From Solirubrobacteraceae bacterium (GTDB lineage Bacteria > Actinomycetota > Thermoleophilia > Solirubrobacterales > Solirubrobacteraceae): 64,000 nucleotides of DNA. Below are positions 34,278 to 42,257 of the stretch, in pieces. Position numbers and translations under genes: made by a program. Below the pieces are notes generated by a model. It was given only the letters and a program-made list of their open reading frames with translations. It was not told the DNA's origin and made no database searches. How positions within the stretch are numbered: the stretch's first letter is position 1; the number at the start of each line of letters is the position of its first letter. The stretch is from contig JAJCYD010000048.1 in assembly GCA_029263125.1 (NCBI GenBank), positions 124,001-188,000 on the forward strand. Reading direction: 5' to 3'.

Positions 34278-35474
34278 CTAGCCAGCCGCGGCGCAGAACG
34301 CCTCGTAGTCGGGAAACACGCCCATCTCGTCGTCAGCGATCTCCGAGGGATCGCGCGAGCAGATGGCGCATTCGGGGTCACGGCGGACCTTCAGCTCGGT
34401 GAACGTCGCGCCCAGGGCCTCGTAGAGCAGCAGGCGGCCGATCAGCGGCTCGCCCACGCCGACGATGAGCTTGACGACCTCGGTCGCCTGCAGCAGGCCC
34501 ATCGTTCCGGGCAGCACGCCGAGCACGCCGTTGGCGCCACAGCTGGGCGCCAGCTCGGCCGGCGGCGGCACCGGGTACAGGCAGCGGTAGCACGGGCCCT
34601 CGTAGGGCGCGAAGACCGACAGCTGCCCGTCGAAGCCGAGGATCGACGCGCTGACGACCGGGATCTTCAGGCGCACGGTCGCGTCATTGAGCAGGTAGCG
34701 CGTCGGGAAGTTGTCGACGCCGTCGACGATGACGTCATAGCCCTCGATGATCTCCATGATGTTCGAGGCGTCGATGCGGGTCTCGTACTTGACGACGTTG
34801 ACGTCGGGGTTCAGCGCGTTCATCGTGATCTCGGCCGAATCGACCTTCGGCGTGCCGATGCGATCGGTCGTATGGATGACCTGGCGCTGGAGGTTGGACA
34901 GGTCGACGACGTCGTCGTCGACGATCCCGATCGTGCCCACCCCGGCGGCCGCCAGGTACAGCGCCGCCGGCGAGCCCAGCCCGCCGGCGCCGAGCAGCAG
35001 GACCTTGGAGTCGAGCAGCTTGTTCTGTCCCTCGGCGCCGATCTCGGGCACGAGCATGTGGCGGCTGTAGCGCTCGCGCTGCTCGGCGGTGATCTTGCGC
35101 GGGACCTCGACCTTGTAGCCACGGTCCTTCCACAGCGTGATGCCGCCCGTCATCGACTCGACGTGCTCGTAGCCTAGATCGGCAAGCGTCTTGGCGGCGA
35201 GCGCCGAGCGGTTGCCCGAGGCGCAGTACAGGACGACGTGTCCCGAGCGGTCGGGGGCGGCGGTCTCGATGCGCGACTCCAGGAAGCCGCGCGGGACGAG
35301 CTTGGCGCCGGGGAGATGACCCTGGGCGATCTCGTCGCTTTCGCGCACGTCAACGACCGTGACACCGCCGCTGCCGTTGCCCGCGCCGTTGAGCGCGGCA
35401 TGCACGTCGGCGGGGTCGACCTCGGCGATCTGGCTCTTGATCTGGCGGATGAACTCCGCGCCGGAGGGGCTCAC
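34278..35474 (-). CDS. moeZ: MoeB/MoeZ-type activating enzyme with N-terminal rhodanese domain
   Basis: 398 residues from a GTG at 35474 with an AGGAG ten bases upstream. Residues 1-110 form a rhodanese domain whose persulfide cysteine is in VLYCASGNRSA (Cys84). Residues 120-360 form a ThiF/MoeB adenylation domain: LLLGAGGLGSPAAL, DGVDNFPTRYLLND, the Cys site PSCGANGVLGVLPG, and zinc pairs CYRC and CAIC. It would adenylate the carrier C-terminus and supply sulfur. The rhodanese domain is N-terminal, opposite to mycobacterial MoeZ. Confidence 0.92.
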   Translation of the reverse strand: MSPSGAEFIRQIKSQIAEVDPADVHAALNGAGNGSGGVTVVDVRESDEIAQGHLPGAKLVPRGFLESRIETAAPDRSGHVVLYCASGNRSALAAKTLADLGYEHVESMTGGITLWKDRGYKVEVPRKITAEQRERYSRHMLVPEIGAEGQNKLLDSKVLLLGAGGLGSPAALYLAAAGVGTIGIVDDDVVDLSNLQRQVIHTTDRIGTPKVDSAEITMNALNPDVNVVKYETRIDASNIMEIIEGYDVIVDGVDNFPTRYLLNDATVRLKIPVVSASILGFDGQLSVFAPYEGPCYRCLYPVPPPAELAPSCGANGVLGVLPGTMGLLQATEVVKLIVGVGEPLIGRLLLYEALGATFTELKVRRDPECAICSRDPSEIADDEMGVFPDYEAFCAAAG

Positions 35475-35543
35475 GGGCAACAATCTCCTCAAAGGTGGTC
35501 GGACTTTGGCTATTTCCCCGAGTGTAGCGAGAGCACAACGACA

Positions 35544-35577
35544 AAGGGGCGTCCCGCGCTGCTACGGGACGCCCCTT
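35544..35577. promoter_or_regulatory. 13-bp perfect inverted repeat in the moeZ/kinase intergenic region
   Basis: AAGGGGCGTCCCG, 8-base loop CGCTGCTA, then CGGGACGCCCCTT. It lies 70 bases upstream of moeZ and 98 bases upstream of the histidine kinase, which are divergent. Read on the minus strand it is followed by a T-rich stretch (CCCCTTTGTCGTTGTG), as in an intrinsic terminator or leader attenuator ahead of moeZ; it could also be an operator. Confidence 0.6.
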
Positions 35578-35675
35578 CGGACGGATCAGGAGGACGGAAA
35601 GGCAAACCTTCGTGGATGCTGCTGCACAGGGTGTATCGGACCCCGGCGCAGATGCCGACATAGGGTCAAGACCCC

Positions 35676-36665
35676 ATGCGCAAAGCGGCCCTCCTCACCC
35701 AGGTTCTGACGGTCAACACGGTCCTGATCGTGTTGACGGTCATCGCCGCGCTGTCGGTCGGCGTGCGCCTCAACGGCGACCTGACCGGCCCGCCGCCACT
35801 GCTCGTCCTCGCGGCGGCGGTCCTGGTCACGATCCTCGCCAACAACTTCGTCATGCGCCGGCGCTTCGCTCCGCTGGAATCGCTGACGCGGACGATGGAG
35901 GAGGTCGACCTCGCGGTGCCCGGTACGCGCGCACAGCCGTCCGACGACGAGCCCACCGACGTCGCACGCCTGCGCGAGACCTTCAACGTCATGCTGCATC
36001 GACTGGAGACCGAGCGCATCGCGGCCGCCTCCGCGGTCCTGCGCGCGCAGGAGGCCGAACGTGCCCGCCTGGCTCGCGACCTGCACGACGAGGTCAACCA
36101 GGCGCTCGCCGCCGTGTCGATGCGCCTGGCGGCGACGGCCGAGGGCGCGCCCCCCGAGCTCGCCGACGAGCTCGCCGAGACACAGCGCCTGGCAACGCAG
36201 GCGATGCACGAGCTGCTCGCGCTCGCGCGAGAGCTGCGGCCCGCGGCGCTGGACGACCATGGGCTCGTGCCGGCGCTGCGCACGCAGGTGCGCATGTTCG
36301 GGGAGCGCTGGTCGATGCCCGCAAGCTTCGCGGCTGACGGGACGCGGCCGTTGCTGGGCGAGTTCGAGCAGATCGTCGCCTATCGCGTCGTCCAGGAGGC
36401 GCTGTCAAACGTCGCCCGTCATGCGCACGCCACGCGCGTGAAGGTCACGGTCATGGGCTGCAACGGGACCGAGGTCAAGGTCACCGTCACCGACGACGGC
36501 GACGGCTTCGCGCCGGACCGGCTGAACAGCGGCCGCTCGGGCCTGGCCGGCATGCGCGAGCGCGCGCTGCTGGCCAACGCGCGGATCGACGTGCGCTCGA
36601 TCCCCGACGAGGGGACGACCGTGGAGCTCACACTGCCCGCGCGCGGGCTGCGCATCGCATCATGA
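35676..36665 (+). CDS. NarL-family sensor histidine kinase
   Basis: 329 residues. Two membrane helices (6-28 and 41-57) enclose only about a dozen residues, so there is almost no external sensor. A HAMP-like linker (RRRFAPLESLTRTMEEVDL) leads to the HisKA_3 motif ARLARDLHDEVNQALAAV (phospho-acceptor His137) and a GHKL ATPase with ALSNVARHA, DDGDGFAP and GRSGLAGMRERA. Its stop overlaps the response-regulator start. A small palindrome GGGTCAAGACCC directly precedes the ATG. Confidence 0.94.
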   Translation: MRKAALLTQVLTVNTVLIVLTVIAALSVGVRLNGDLTGPPPLLVLAAAVLVTILANNFVMRRRFAPLESLTRTMEEVDLAVPGTRAQPSDDEPTDVARLRETFNVMLHRLETERIAAASAVLRAQEAERARLARDLHDEVNQALAAVSMRLAATAEGAPPELADELAETQRLATQAMHELLALARELRPAALDDHGLVPALRTQVRMFGERWSMPASFAADGTRPLLGEFEQIVAYRVVQEALSNVARHAHATRVKVTVMGCNGTEVKVTVTDDGDGFAPDRLNSGRSGLAGMRERALLANARIDVRSIPDEGTTVELTLPARGLRIAS

Positions 36666-37294
36666 GGCTGCTGATCGCCGACGACCACGGCATCGTCCGT
36701 GGCGGCATCCGGCTGATGCTCGAACGCCAGCCCGACATGGAGGTGGTCGCCGAGGCGGCCGACGGACTGGAGGCCGTCGAACTGGCGCTGCGCTCGCGGC
36801 CGGACATCTGCCTGCTGGACGTCCAGATGCCCGGTCTGACCGGCCTGCAGGCGACGGTGGAGATTCGCGCCCAGGCGCCGCAGATCTCGGTGCTCATCCT
36901 GTCGATGCACGACGACGAGCGCTACCTCTACGAGGCGTTGCAGGCCGGCGCCGCCGGCTACGTGCTCAAGCGCGAGGCCGACACCGTGCTCGTCGAGGCC
37001 CTCCGGGCGGTGGCGCGCGGGGAGCCGTTCATGACCAACGCCGCCGAGCGCTCGCTGGTGCGCGAGTGGATGGAGGACGAGAGCACGGGACCCGTCGAGC
37101 CGCTGACGCTGCGCGAGCGCGAGGTGCTCAAGCTCGTCGCCGAGGCCCACACCAACCGTGAGATCGGCGAGCTGCTGCACCTCTCCGAGAAGACCGTCGA
37201 GTCCCATCGCGCCAACCTCCTGCGCAAGCTCGGCATGCGCGACCGCGTGGAGCTCGTGCGCTACGCGATCCGCCGCGGACTCATCGAGGCGTAG
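36662..37294 (+). CDS. NarL/LuxR-family response regulator
   Basis: 210 residues. The receiver domain has the acidic pocket (IADDHG) and phospho-acceptor Asp53 in CLLDVQMPG, ending AAGYVLKREAD. The C-terminal LuxR helix-turn-helix is LTLREREVLKLVAEAHTNRE followed by LHLSEKTVESHRANLLRKLG. It overlaps the kinase gene by four bases (ATGA) and is its cognate regulator. An SCO1-like gene follows 51 bases downstream and may be in the same transcript. Confidence 0.96.
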   Translation: MRLLIADDHGIVRGGIRLMLERQPDMEVVAEAADGLEAVELALRSRPDICLLDVQMPGLTGLQATVEIRAQAPQISVLILSMHDDERYLYEALQAGAAGYVLKREADTVLVEALRAVARGEPFMTNAAERSLVREWMEDESTGPVEPLTLREREVLKLVAEAHTNREIGELLHLSEKTVESHRANLLRKLGMRDRVELVRYAIRRGLIEA

Positions 37295-37345
37295 CGCGTC
37301 GAGCTACCGCGCCGCAGGGCGCCTCGCGCGGGCTACGCTGCCGCG

Positions 37346-37957
37346 ATGTCGCCCCGACTGCGCCTGGCGCTTTTTCTCACCGGCATGTTCGCCCTGACCG
37401 CGGTGGCGGCAGTGCTGCTGTTCGCCGTCGGCGACCGCACGGTTCGCACCGGCGCGTTCGAGGGCGCGCTGCGGCCCGAGATCCCCGTCGAGGACTTCGG
37501 CAACCTGCGCGACGAGGACGGAAAGCCGGTCCGCCTCGCCGACCTGCGCGGCAGGCCGGCCATCGTGACGTTCCTCTACACGACCTGCAAGGACACCTGC
37601 CCACTGACCGTCGATCAGATCCGCGGCGCGCTCGACGAGCTCGGTCACGACGTCCCGGTCGTGGCGGTCAGCGTCGACCCCGCCAACGACACGCCGCGCA
37701 CGGCCAAGCGGTTCTCGCTGCAGCGCCAGATGACGGGCCGCATGCGCTGGGCGCTGGGCAGCGAGGCCGAGCTGCAGCGCGTGTGGCGCGACTACGGCGT
37801 GCAACCGCAGACCACCGACGACGAGCACTCCGCATCGACCGTGCTGCTCGACGGGGAGGGCCGCCAGCGCATCGGATTCGCGACCAGCGTGCTGACGCCG
37901 CGCGCGCTCGCGCACGACATCGCCGAGCTCGAGCGCGAGCAATCCGACGGTGGATGA
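37346..37957 (+). CDS. SCO1/SenC-like copper chaperone
   Basis: 203 residues. An N-terminal anchor (LALFLTGMFALTAVAAVLLF) precedes a thioredoxin-fold domain with FLYTTCKDTCPLTVDQIR (Cys81 and Cys85, the CxxxC copper site) and the third ligand in DDEHSAST (His161). SCO proteins deliver copper to the CuA site of cytochrome oxidase at the outer membrane face. Two membrane-protein genes converge on it, one of them a large polytopic protein of unknown role. Confidence 0.92.
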   Translation: MSPRLRLALFLTGMFALTAVAAVLLFAVGDRTVRTGAFEGALRPEIPVEDFGNLRDEDGKPVRLADLRGRPAIVTFLYTTCKDTCPLTVDQIRGALDELGHDVPVVAVSVDPANDTPRTAKRFSLQRQMTGRMRWALGSEAELQRVWRDYGVQPQTTDDEHSASTVLLDGEGRQRIGFATSVLTPRALAHDIAELEREQSDGG

Positions 37958-37969
37958 TCTGATGGGCCG

Positions 37970-38158
37970 CTAGCGGGCGGGCTTTCCGGACGTCTCGTCG
38001 GCCGTCGAGCCGGGCGCCTGCCCATCCGCCGCCCGCTCGGCCGCCTCGGCGCGCTTGTCGCGATGCGCGGACACCGCGAGCATCGCGACGATCAGGACGA
38101 CGGGAGCCAGGTACAGCAGGTTGACGACCCAGTGTCCGGCGTGCGCGATCGGGATCAT
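37970..38158 (-). CDS. Small single-helix membrane protein
   Basis: 62 residues from the ATG at 38158. After a short head (IPIAHAGHW) one helix (VVNLLYLAPVVLIVAMLAVS) leads to a charged cytoplasmic tail rich in Lys, Glu and Arg. It lies five bases after the large polytopic protein gene on the same strand and is probably its small partner. No function is known. Confidence 0.65.
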   Translation of the reverse strand: MIPIAHAGHWVVNLLYLAPVVLIVAMLAVSAHRDKRAEAAERAADGQAPGSTADETSGKPAR

Positions 38159-38163
38159 GGTCG

Positions 38164-39576
38164 TCAGTTGGCCGACGACAGCAGCCACAGTCCGAGTGAG
38201 GTGAAGGAGATCATCACGACGAGCATCCAGTATTGCGAACGTGTCGCGGTGGGGCCGTCCTTGAAGGTGATCAGCGCCCGGTCGTGTGCCAGCACGAGGC
38301 CGGCTACATGCCCGGCGAGCAGTGCCCCCACCTGCACGTACCAGATGGCCGTGGCCGAGACCCACGTGTAGTCGATCGTCGCGGTGGCAGTGCCGAAGAC
38401 GTTGGCGCCGGTGCCCAGGGGGTCGGAAACCAGGTACCCCAGCGCCTGCCCCTGATAGGCCAGCAGCGAGAAGTAGTGGGCGACGAGGTACGCCAGCGCG
38501 ATCGGCACGAGCGTGTGCGCGAAGCGCAGGGAGAGCTGGTCGTTTGTGAGCTCGATGTTCGTCGCATCGCGCATGCCGCGAACCCCGAGCCGGAAGCACC
38601 CCGTGATGACGGCGACGAGCACGACGAGGCCGATCGTGAACGTGATCTCAAGGCCCGCGGACTGGCTGAAGCCGAGGTTGCGCAGCGATTCGGTCATGCG
38701 CGGCGCGAGGTCCCCCCAGGTGGCGCCGGCGGAGAAGCCGTCAAACGACGTCGAGCCGATCATCGCGCAGACGACGGCGACGGTGCCCGGCGTGGCGTCG
38801 AGCGTCGTCAGACCCGCGAGCGGCGTGCGCCTGCGTACCTCGCCTCGCTTCCAGTGCAGCGGCGAGATCCGCGCGAACAGCCCGAAGTACACGCCGAAGG
38901 CATCCCCGTTGCGGCTCCACGGCTCGATCCCGTAGAGGCTCATGCCGACGAGCTGCACGGCCGCGTAGGCGAGAATCAACACCGCGAGGTTGCTCGGATC
39001 TCCGCGTCCGGAGTACACGAGCTCGAGCCAGACGAACGCGAGGATGCCGGCGAACGCCGGCCAGCGCCCGAGCGCCGCGGGATAGGGCATCGCGGCCGGC
39101 AGCTCCCGGCGGCTGAGCCTCGTGGCGACGAACGCGAAGCCGCGAGCGATCGCGCGCCAGGGGTTGAACGCCTTGAAGACGTCGCCGAGCAGGGCGCTGG
39201 CCACCGCCAGGCCGACCCAGAAGATCACGAAGACGAACGTCGGCGTGATGTTGTTCGTCGTGGTCTGCGAGCCGGCGAACCCGGCGTACACCAGCAGCCC
39301 GAGGATCGCGACGCCGATCGCGCCGCACAGCGGATCGAGGATCCGCGGCACGGATGCCACACGCCGCTCGGTCTGACCCTCCAGGCGGGGCCTGGGCCAC
39401 AGCACCGCGAGCGCGACGAACGATGCCACGAGCACGGCGGTCGCCGCATAGGCGAACACGACCTTCGGGATGGGCAGATCCTCGCGGCCGACGAGGCCGT
39501 GAGCGAGCGCGGCCTCGGGGGCGAGCACGAGCAATGCCGCCGCCAACGGCGCCGCGGCGAGGAGGCGGCGGGTCAT
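38164..39576 (-). CDS. Polytopic membrane protein of unknown function
   Basis: 470 residues: a signal-like N-terminus (RRLLAAAPLAAALLVLAPEA, then ALAHG) and about eleven further hydrophobic helices. Notable conserved-looking stretches are GDVFKAFNPWRAI, GIEPWSRNGDAFGVYFGLFA and a His-containing segment AYLVAHYFSLLAYQGQ. Homologues in actinobacteria have been given an enzyme name linked to organophosphate hydrolysis, but nothing in the sequence supports hydrolase activity. Its position next to an SCO1-like gene suggests a respiratory or copper-related role; this is inference only. Confidence 0.8.
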   Translation of the reverse strand: MTRRLLAAAPLAAALLVLAPEAALAHGLVGREDLPIPKVVFAYAATAVLVASFVALAVLWPRPRLEGQTERRVASVPRILDPLCGAIGVAILGLLVYAGFAGSQTTTNNITPTFVFVIFWVGLAVASALLGDVFKAFNPWRAIARGFAFVATRLSRRELPAAMPYPAALGRWPAFAGILAFVWLELVYSGRGDPSNLAVLILAYAAVQLVGMSLYGIEPWSRNGDAFGVYFGLFARISPLHWKRGEVRRRTPLAGLTTLDATPGTVAVVCAMIGSTSFDGFSAGATWGDLAPRMTESLRNLGFSQSAGLEITFTIGLVVLVAVITGCFRLGVRGMRDATNIELTNDQLSLRFAHTLVPIALAYLVAHYFSLLAYQGQALGYLVSDPLGTGANVFGTATATIDYTWVSATAIWYVQVGALLAGHVAGLVLAHDRALITFKDGPTATRSQYWMLVVMISFTSLGLWLLSSAN

Positions 39577-39648
39577 GCGATCAGTCTAGGAAGCGCCGGC
39601 TCGCCGCCGCGCCGGATCGCGACGAGGGCGCTGCTACGTTGACGGCTC

Positions 39649-40410
39649 GTGCGAGCGCCGGTCGACACCCTGAGCGCCCCGATGATTCCGGCCGGGCTGG
39701 AATGGGTGAACGTGGCAAGCCTGCGGATGGATCAGCAGATCGGCCGCCCGGTGCTGGTGGAGTTCTGGGACTTCTGCCGCGCCAACTCGTTGCGCACGCT
39801 GCCCTACGTGCGCGCGTGGCACGAGCGCTACGCGTCTGCGGGGCTGCGCGTGATCTCCGCGCACGCCGGCGGCTACCCGCCCTCGCGCGACCCCGAGCTC
39901 GTGCGTGATGCTGTGACGCGGCTGAGGATCGACCACCCGGTCGTCATCGACGGCGACTTCCAGCTCTGGCGCGACTACGGCAACGAGGGCTGGCCGGCCC
40001 GCTACCTCTTCGACCAGCGCCTGCGGCTGTACTCGATGCACTACGGCGAGGGCGCCTACGAGGAGACCGAGCGCGAGATCTGCTCGCTGCTCGATCAGCC
40101 GTGCGAGCCGCTGGCGCCGCTTCGCGCGGAGGACGTTCCCGGCGCGCGGCTGGCCGCCCAGACCGCCGATCAACCGGGGCCCTGGTCGGGCGCCTACGAG
40201 GCCGGGGGCGTCTGGGCCGTGCTCGAGCGCACGGCGCCGGCGGGCGCCCTTGCACCCACGATCCGTGCCAACGGCAGCCAGATCGACGTCGAGCGCTCAG
40301 GCTGCCTCGCGATCGTCGAGCACGAGCGCAGCACCGCAGGCCACCTGGAGCTCGAGGTCGGCGACGGCGCCGTCTGTCACGCGGTGCAGTTCACGCCCGG
40401 CGTGCTCTGA
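39649..40410 (+). CDS. DipZ-like redoxin without catalytic cysteines
   Basis: 253 residues from a GTG at 39649. RPVLVEFWDFCRANSLRTLP then YVRAWHERYASAGLRVISAH is the thioredoxin-fold segment of DipZ/TlpA-like proteins, where FWTYxCINCLRTLPYVRAW is usual. Here both redox cysteine positions are changed (Arg44 and Ser47) and a single Cys43 lies one position earlier. The C-terminal half (GVWAVLERTAPAGA, VERSGCLAIVEHE) is a beta domain like that at the DipZ C-terminus. There is no membrane domain. It is probably a binding protein or an altered redox enzyme. Confidence 0.8.
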   Translation: MRAPVDTLSAPMIPAGLEWVNVASLRMDQQIGRPVLVEFWDFCRANSLRTLPYVRAWHERYASAGLRVISAHAGGYPPSRDPELVRDAVTRLRIDHPVVIDGDFQLWRDYGNEGWPARYLFDQRLRLYSMHYGEGAYEETEREICSLLDQPCEPLAPLRAEDVPGARLAAQTADQPGPWSGAYEAGGVWAVLERTAPAGALAPTIRANGSQIDVERSGCLAIVEHERSTAGHLELEVGDGAVCHAVQFTPGVL

Positions 40411-40420
40411 ACCTCAGCGC

Positions 40421-41533
40421 TCAGCGTACGCTCGGACCACGGAGCACGCCGGCCGGAAGGTCGCCGAGCAGCCGCTCCAGGCGCGGCGGTCCGTCATCGT
40501 CCAGCGCGATCGCGCCGCCTGGCCAGTACGGGCTTGCGCCGCGCGGGAACGTGCCCATGAAGTGCGTCTCGAAGACCCAGCAGCCCGCGTTGTGCAGGCA
40601 GGTGCCGGCCGGCGTGCGCCATTCGCCGGCGTCGTCGCCGTCGAGCATGCCGGTGCGGTGCGTGTGGCCGAAGACGAGGTGGGCCGGCGCCAGGTCCAGG
40701 CGGCGCGCCATCTCGGCGATGCCCGCCAGGCCGGCCTTGCGCATCGCGACGCCGTCGAGCTCGGGACGCAGCGGCCCCAGGCCCGCTCGCCGCGCGCCCG
40801 CGACGGCGAGTCCGAAGCCGGCCCGCAACGCCGCCCTGGACGGCGTGCGCCGGCCCGAGCCCTCCAGCGCGCGCCAGACCTTGACTGCCGTGCCACTGCC
40901 CGCCGAGCGGTGGCTGGCGCTCGCACGCTGCGCACTCGCCTGGATCCAGGCGTAGACGGGCGCCAGCGTCGCCTCGTAGTCCTCCACCGCCGCTCGCTGC
41001 GGGACACCGCCGGCCATGCGCCCCATCACGCGACCAGCGAGCACCTCGAGCGTCGGGATCTCGCAGTGCGCGTCGAGGTAGTGGCCATGGGTGGCGTACA
41101 CGTCGTCTCGAAGCCAGATGCCGGGGTAGGCCATTCGCACCGTCGCCGGCGCCAGCCAGCCCGCCAGCCGCTTGGCGATCCACGACGCGAACCGCGGCGC
41201 CACCTCGTCGTGCGTTCCGAGCGGCTCGGGGACCTCCCGGCGCCCGCGCCAGTCCAGCCAGCCGGCCACCAGCGCGTGGTCGTGGTTGCCGGCGAGGATG
41301 ACGACCTCGGCGTCGGATCCGAGCGCCGCACCGATCGCGCGCATCACCGGCTCAGCCACGGCGAGCGCGTCGCGCGCGGGTCCGTGACGCAGCTCCAGCG
41401 TGTCGCCAAGCAGGACCAGGCGCTGCACGCCGTCGAGCCTCGCGCACAGGACGTCGAGCGCCTGCGGCCGGTCCAGGACGTCGGCCGCGGTGCGAACGCC
41501 CAAGTGCAGGTCGGAGATGACGAGCGTGCGCAT
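40421..41533 (-). CDS. Calcineurin-like metallophosphoesterase
   Basis: 370 residues. The dinuclear metal site is complete: VISDLHLG (Asp, His), LLGDTLEL (Asp), LAGNHDHALV (Asn, His), a His in YATHGHYLD and the C-terminal LVFGHTHRTG. The GNHDH form and the long middle insertion resemble UDP-2,3-diacylglucosamine-hydrolase-like phosphoesterases, but the substrate is not predictable. It converges with the redoxin gene 10 bases away. Confidence 0.9.
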   Translation of the reverse strand: MRTLVISDLHLGVRTAADVLDRPQALDVLCARLDGVQRLVLLGDTLELRHGPARDALAVAEPVMRAIGAALGSDAEVVILAGNHDHALVAGWLDWRGRREVPEPLGTHDEVAPRFASWIAKRLAGWLAPATVRMAYPGIWLRDDVYATHGHYLDAHCEIPTLEVLAGRVMGRMAGGVPQRAAVEDYEATLAPVYAWIQASAQRASASHRSAGSGTAVKVWRALEGSGRRTPSRAALRAGFGLAVAGARRAGLGPLRPELDGVAMRKAGLAGIAEMARRLDLAPAHLVFGHTHRTGMLDGDDAGEWRTPAGTCLHNAGCWVFETHFMGTFPRGASPYWPGGAIALDDDGPPRLERLLGDLPAGVLRGPSVR

Positions 41534-41564
41534 GCGCCGCGGACGCTATGGCATCCTCGCTGCC

Positions 41565-41846
41565 ATGCATCCTGGCGAGATCAGCTTCGTCGAGCGGCGC
41601 CTGATCGAATGGGTCGCGCAGGCATCGGTCGGGGACGCGTTCCCCGAGCCGTTCTCCTACGCGCGAAGTCCGCTGGAGTCGGTGATCCTCACCCTCGTCG
41701 GCCGCGGCGTCATGAAGAAGCCCGCCCCCGGCACCGACTGGGCAGCGGTCGCCGGCGAGGCGTCCGCGGCGGCGCGGGCGTGGTTGCAGGAGAACCCCGA
41801 CGCTGGCAAGCCCCCCTGGATGCGGTCTGACCGGGCGGCGCCGTAG
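41565..41846 (+). CDS. Conserved small protein
   Basis: 93 residues from the ATG at 41565. It is mostly helical: HPGEISFVERRLIEWVAQAS, then FPEPFSYARSPLESVILTLV and AAVAGEASAAARAWLQENPD. There is no signal peptide, metal motif or known domain. The start region is divergent from the phosphoesterase gene with about 30 bases between start codons. Confidence 0.7.
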   Translation: MHPGEISFVERRLIEWVAQASVGDAFPEPFSYARSPLESVILTLVGRGVMKKPAPGTDWAAVAGEASAAARAWLQENPDAGKPPWMRSDRAAP

Positions 41847-41868
41847 CGCGCGCCCGGAGACCCTCCGA

Positions 41869-42192
41869 TCAGTCCGCGGCGCGCTCCTGCGGCGTGCCGG
41901 GATCCAGCCCGGACGGGATGCCCGGCGGGGTGCGGAACTCGGTCGGAATCACGCCGTCGCCCTCGGGCTCGTCGTGCACGACCGTCGTGTCCTGACCGAC
42001 GAACGCCTGGACCTCGGGATCGACCGAGGCCTCCTCGACGTCGTCAGCGGCGCCTGCATCGGCCTCGGCTGCGGGCGCCGTGGCCTCCACGTCCGAATGC
42101 TCCTCGGCTTCGGCCTCGACGACGGGCGCTTCCTCCTCGACGGCGTCCTCGACCTGGACGGGTTGTTCGTCTGCTGTCTGCTCGTCAGTCAT
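41869..42192 (-). CDS. Acidic low-complexity protein
   Basis: 107 residues, ATG at 42192 with a purine-rich GAGAG upstream; a GTG two codons earlier is possible. More than a third of residues are Glu or Asp (EDAVEEEAPVVEAEAEEHSD) and no hydrophobic core is evident, so it is likely disordered. The C-terminal part (PTEFRTPPGIPSGLDPG) is less acidic and could be a docking segment. No function is assigned. Confidence 0.65.
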   Translation of the reverse strand: MTDEQTADEQPVQVEDAVEEEAPVVEAEAEEHSDVEATAPAAEADAGAADDVEEASVDPEVQAFVGQDTTVVHDEPEGDGVIPTEFRTPPGIPSGLDPGTPQERAAD

Positions 42193-42257
42193 GTCCACTC
42201 TCTCGGTTGACTGTCAAGCGCCATACCCGCTCGGGCCGGCGAGAATTCCCGCTCCGG

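Noticed and set aside
38164-39576. Annotation of the polytopic membrane protein as an organophosphate hydrolase
   Set aside because: The name circulates for homologues, but the protein is almost entirely membrane helices and has no hydrolase metal or nucleophile motif.
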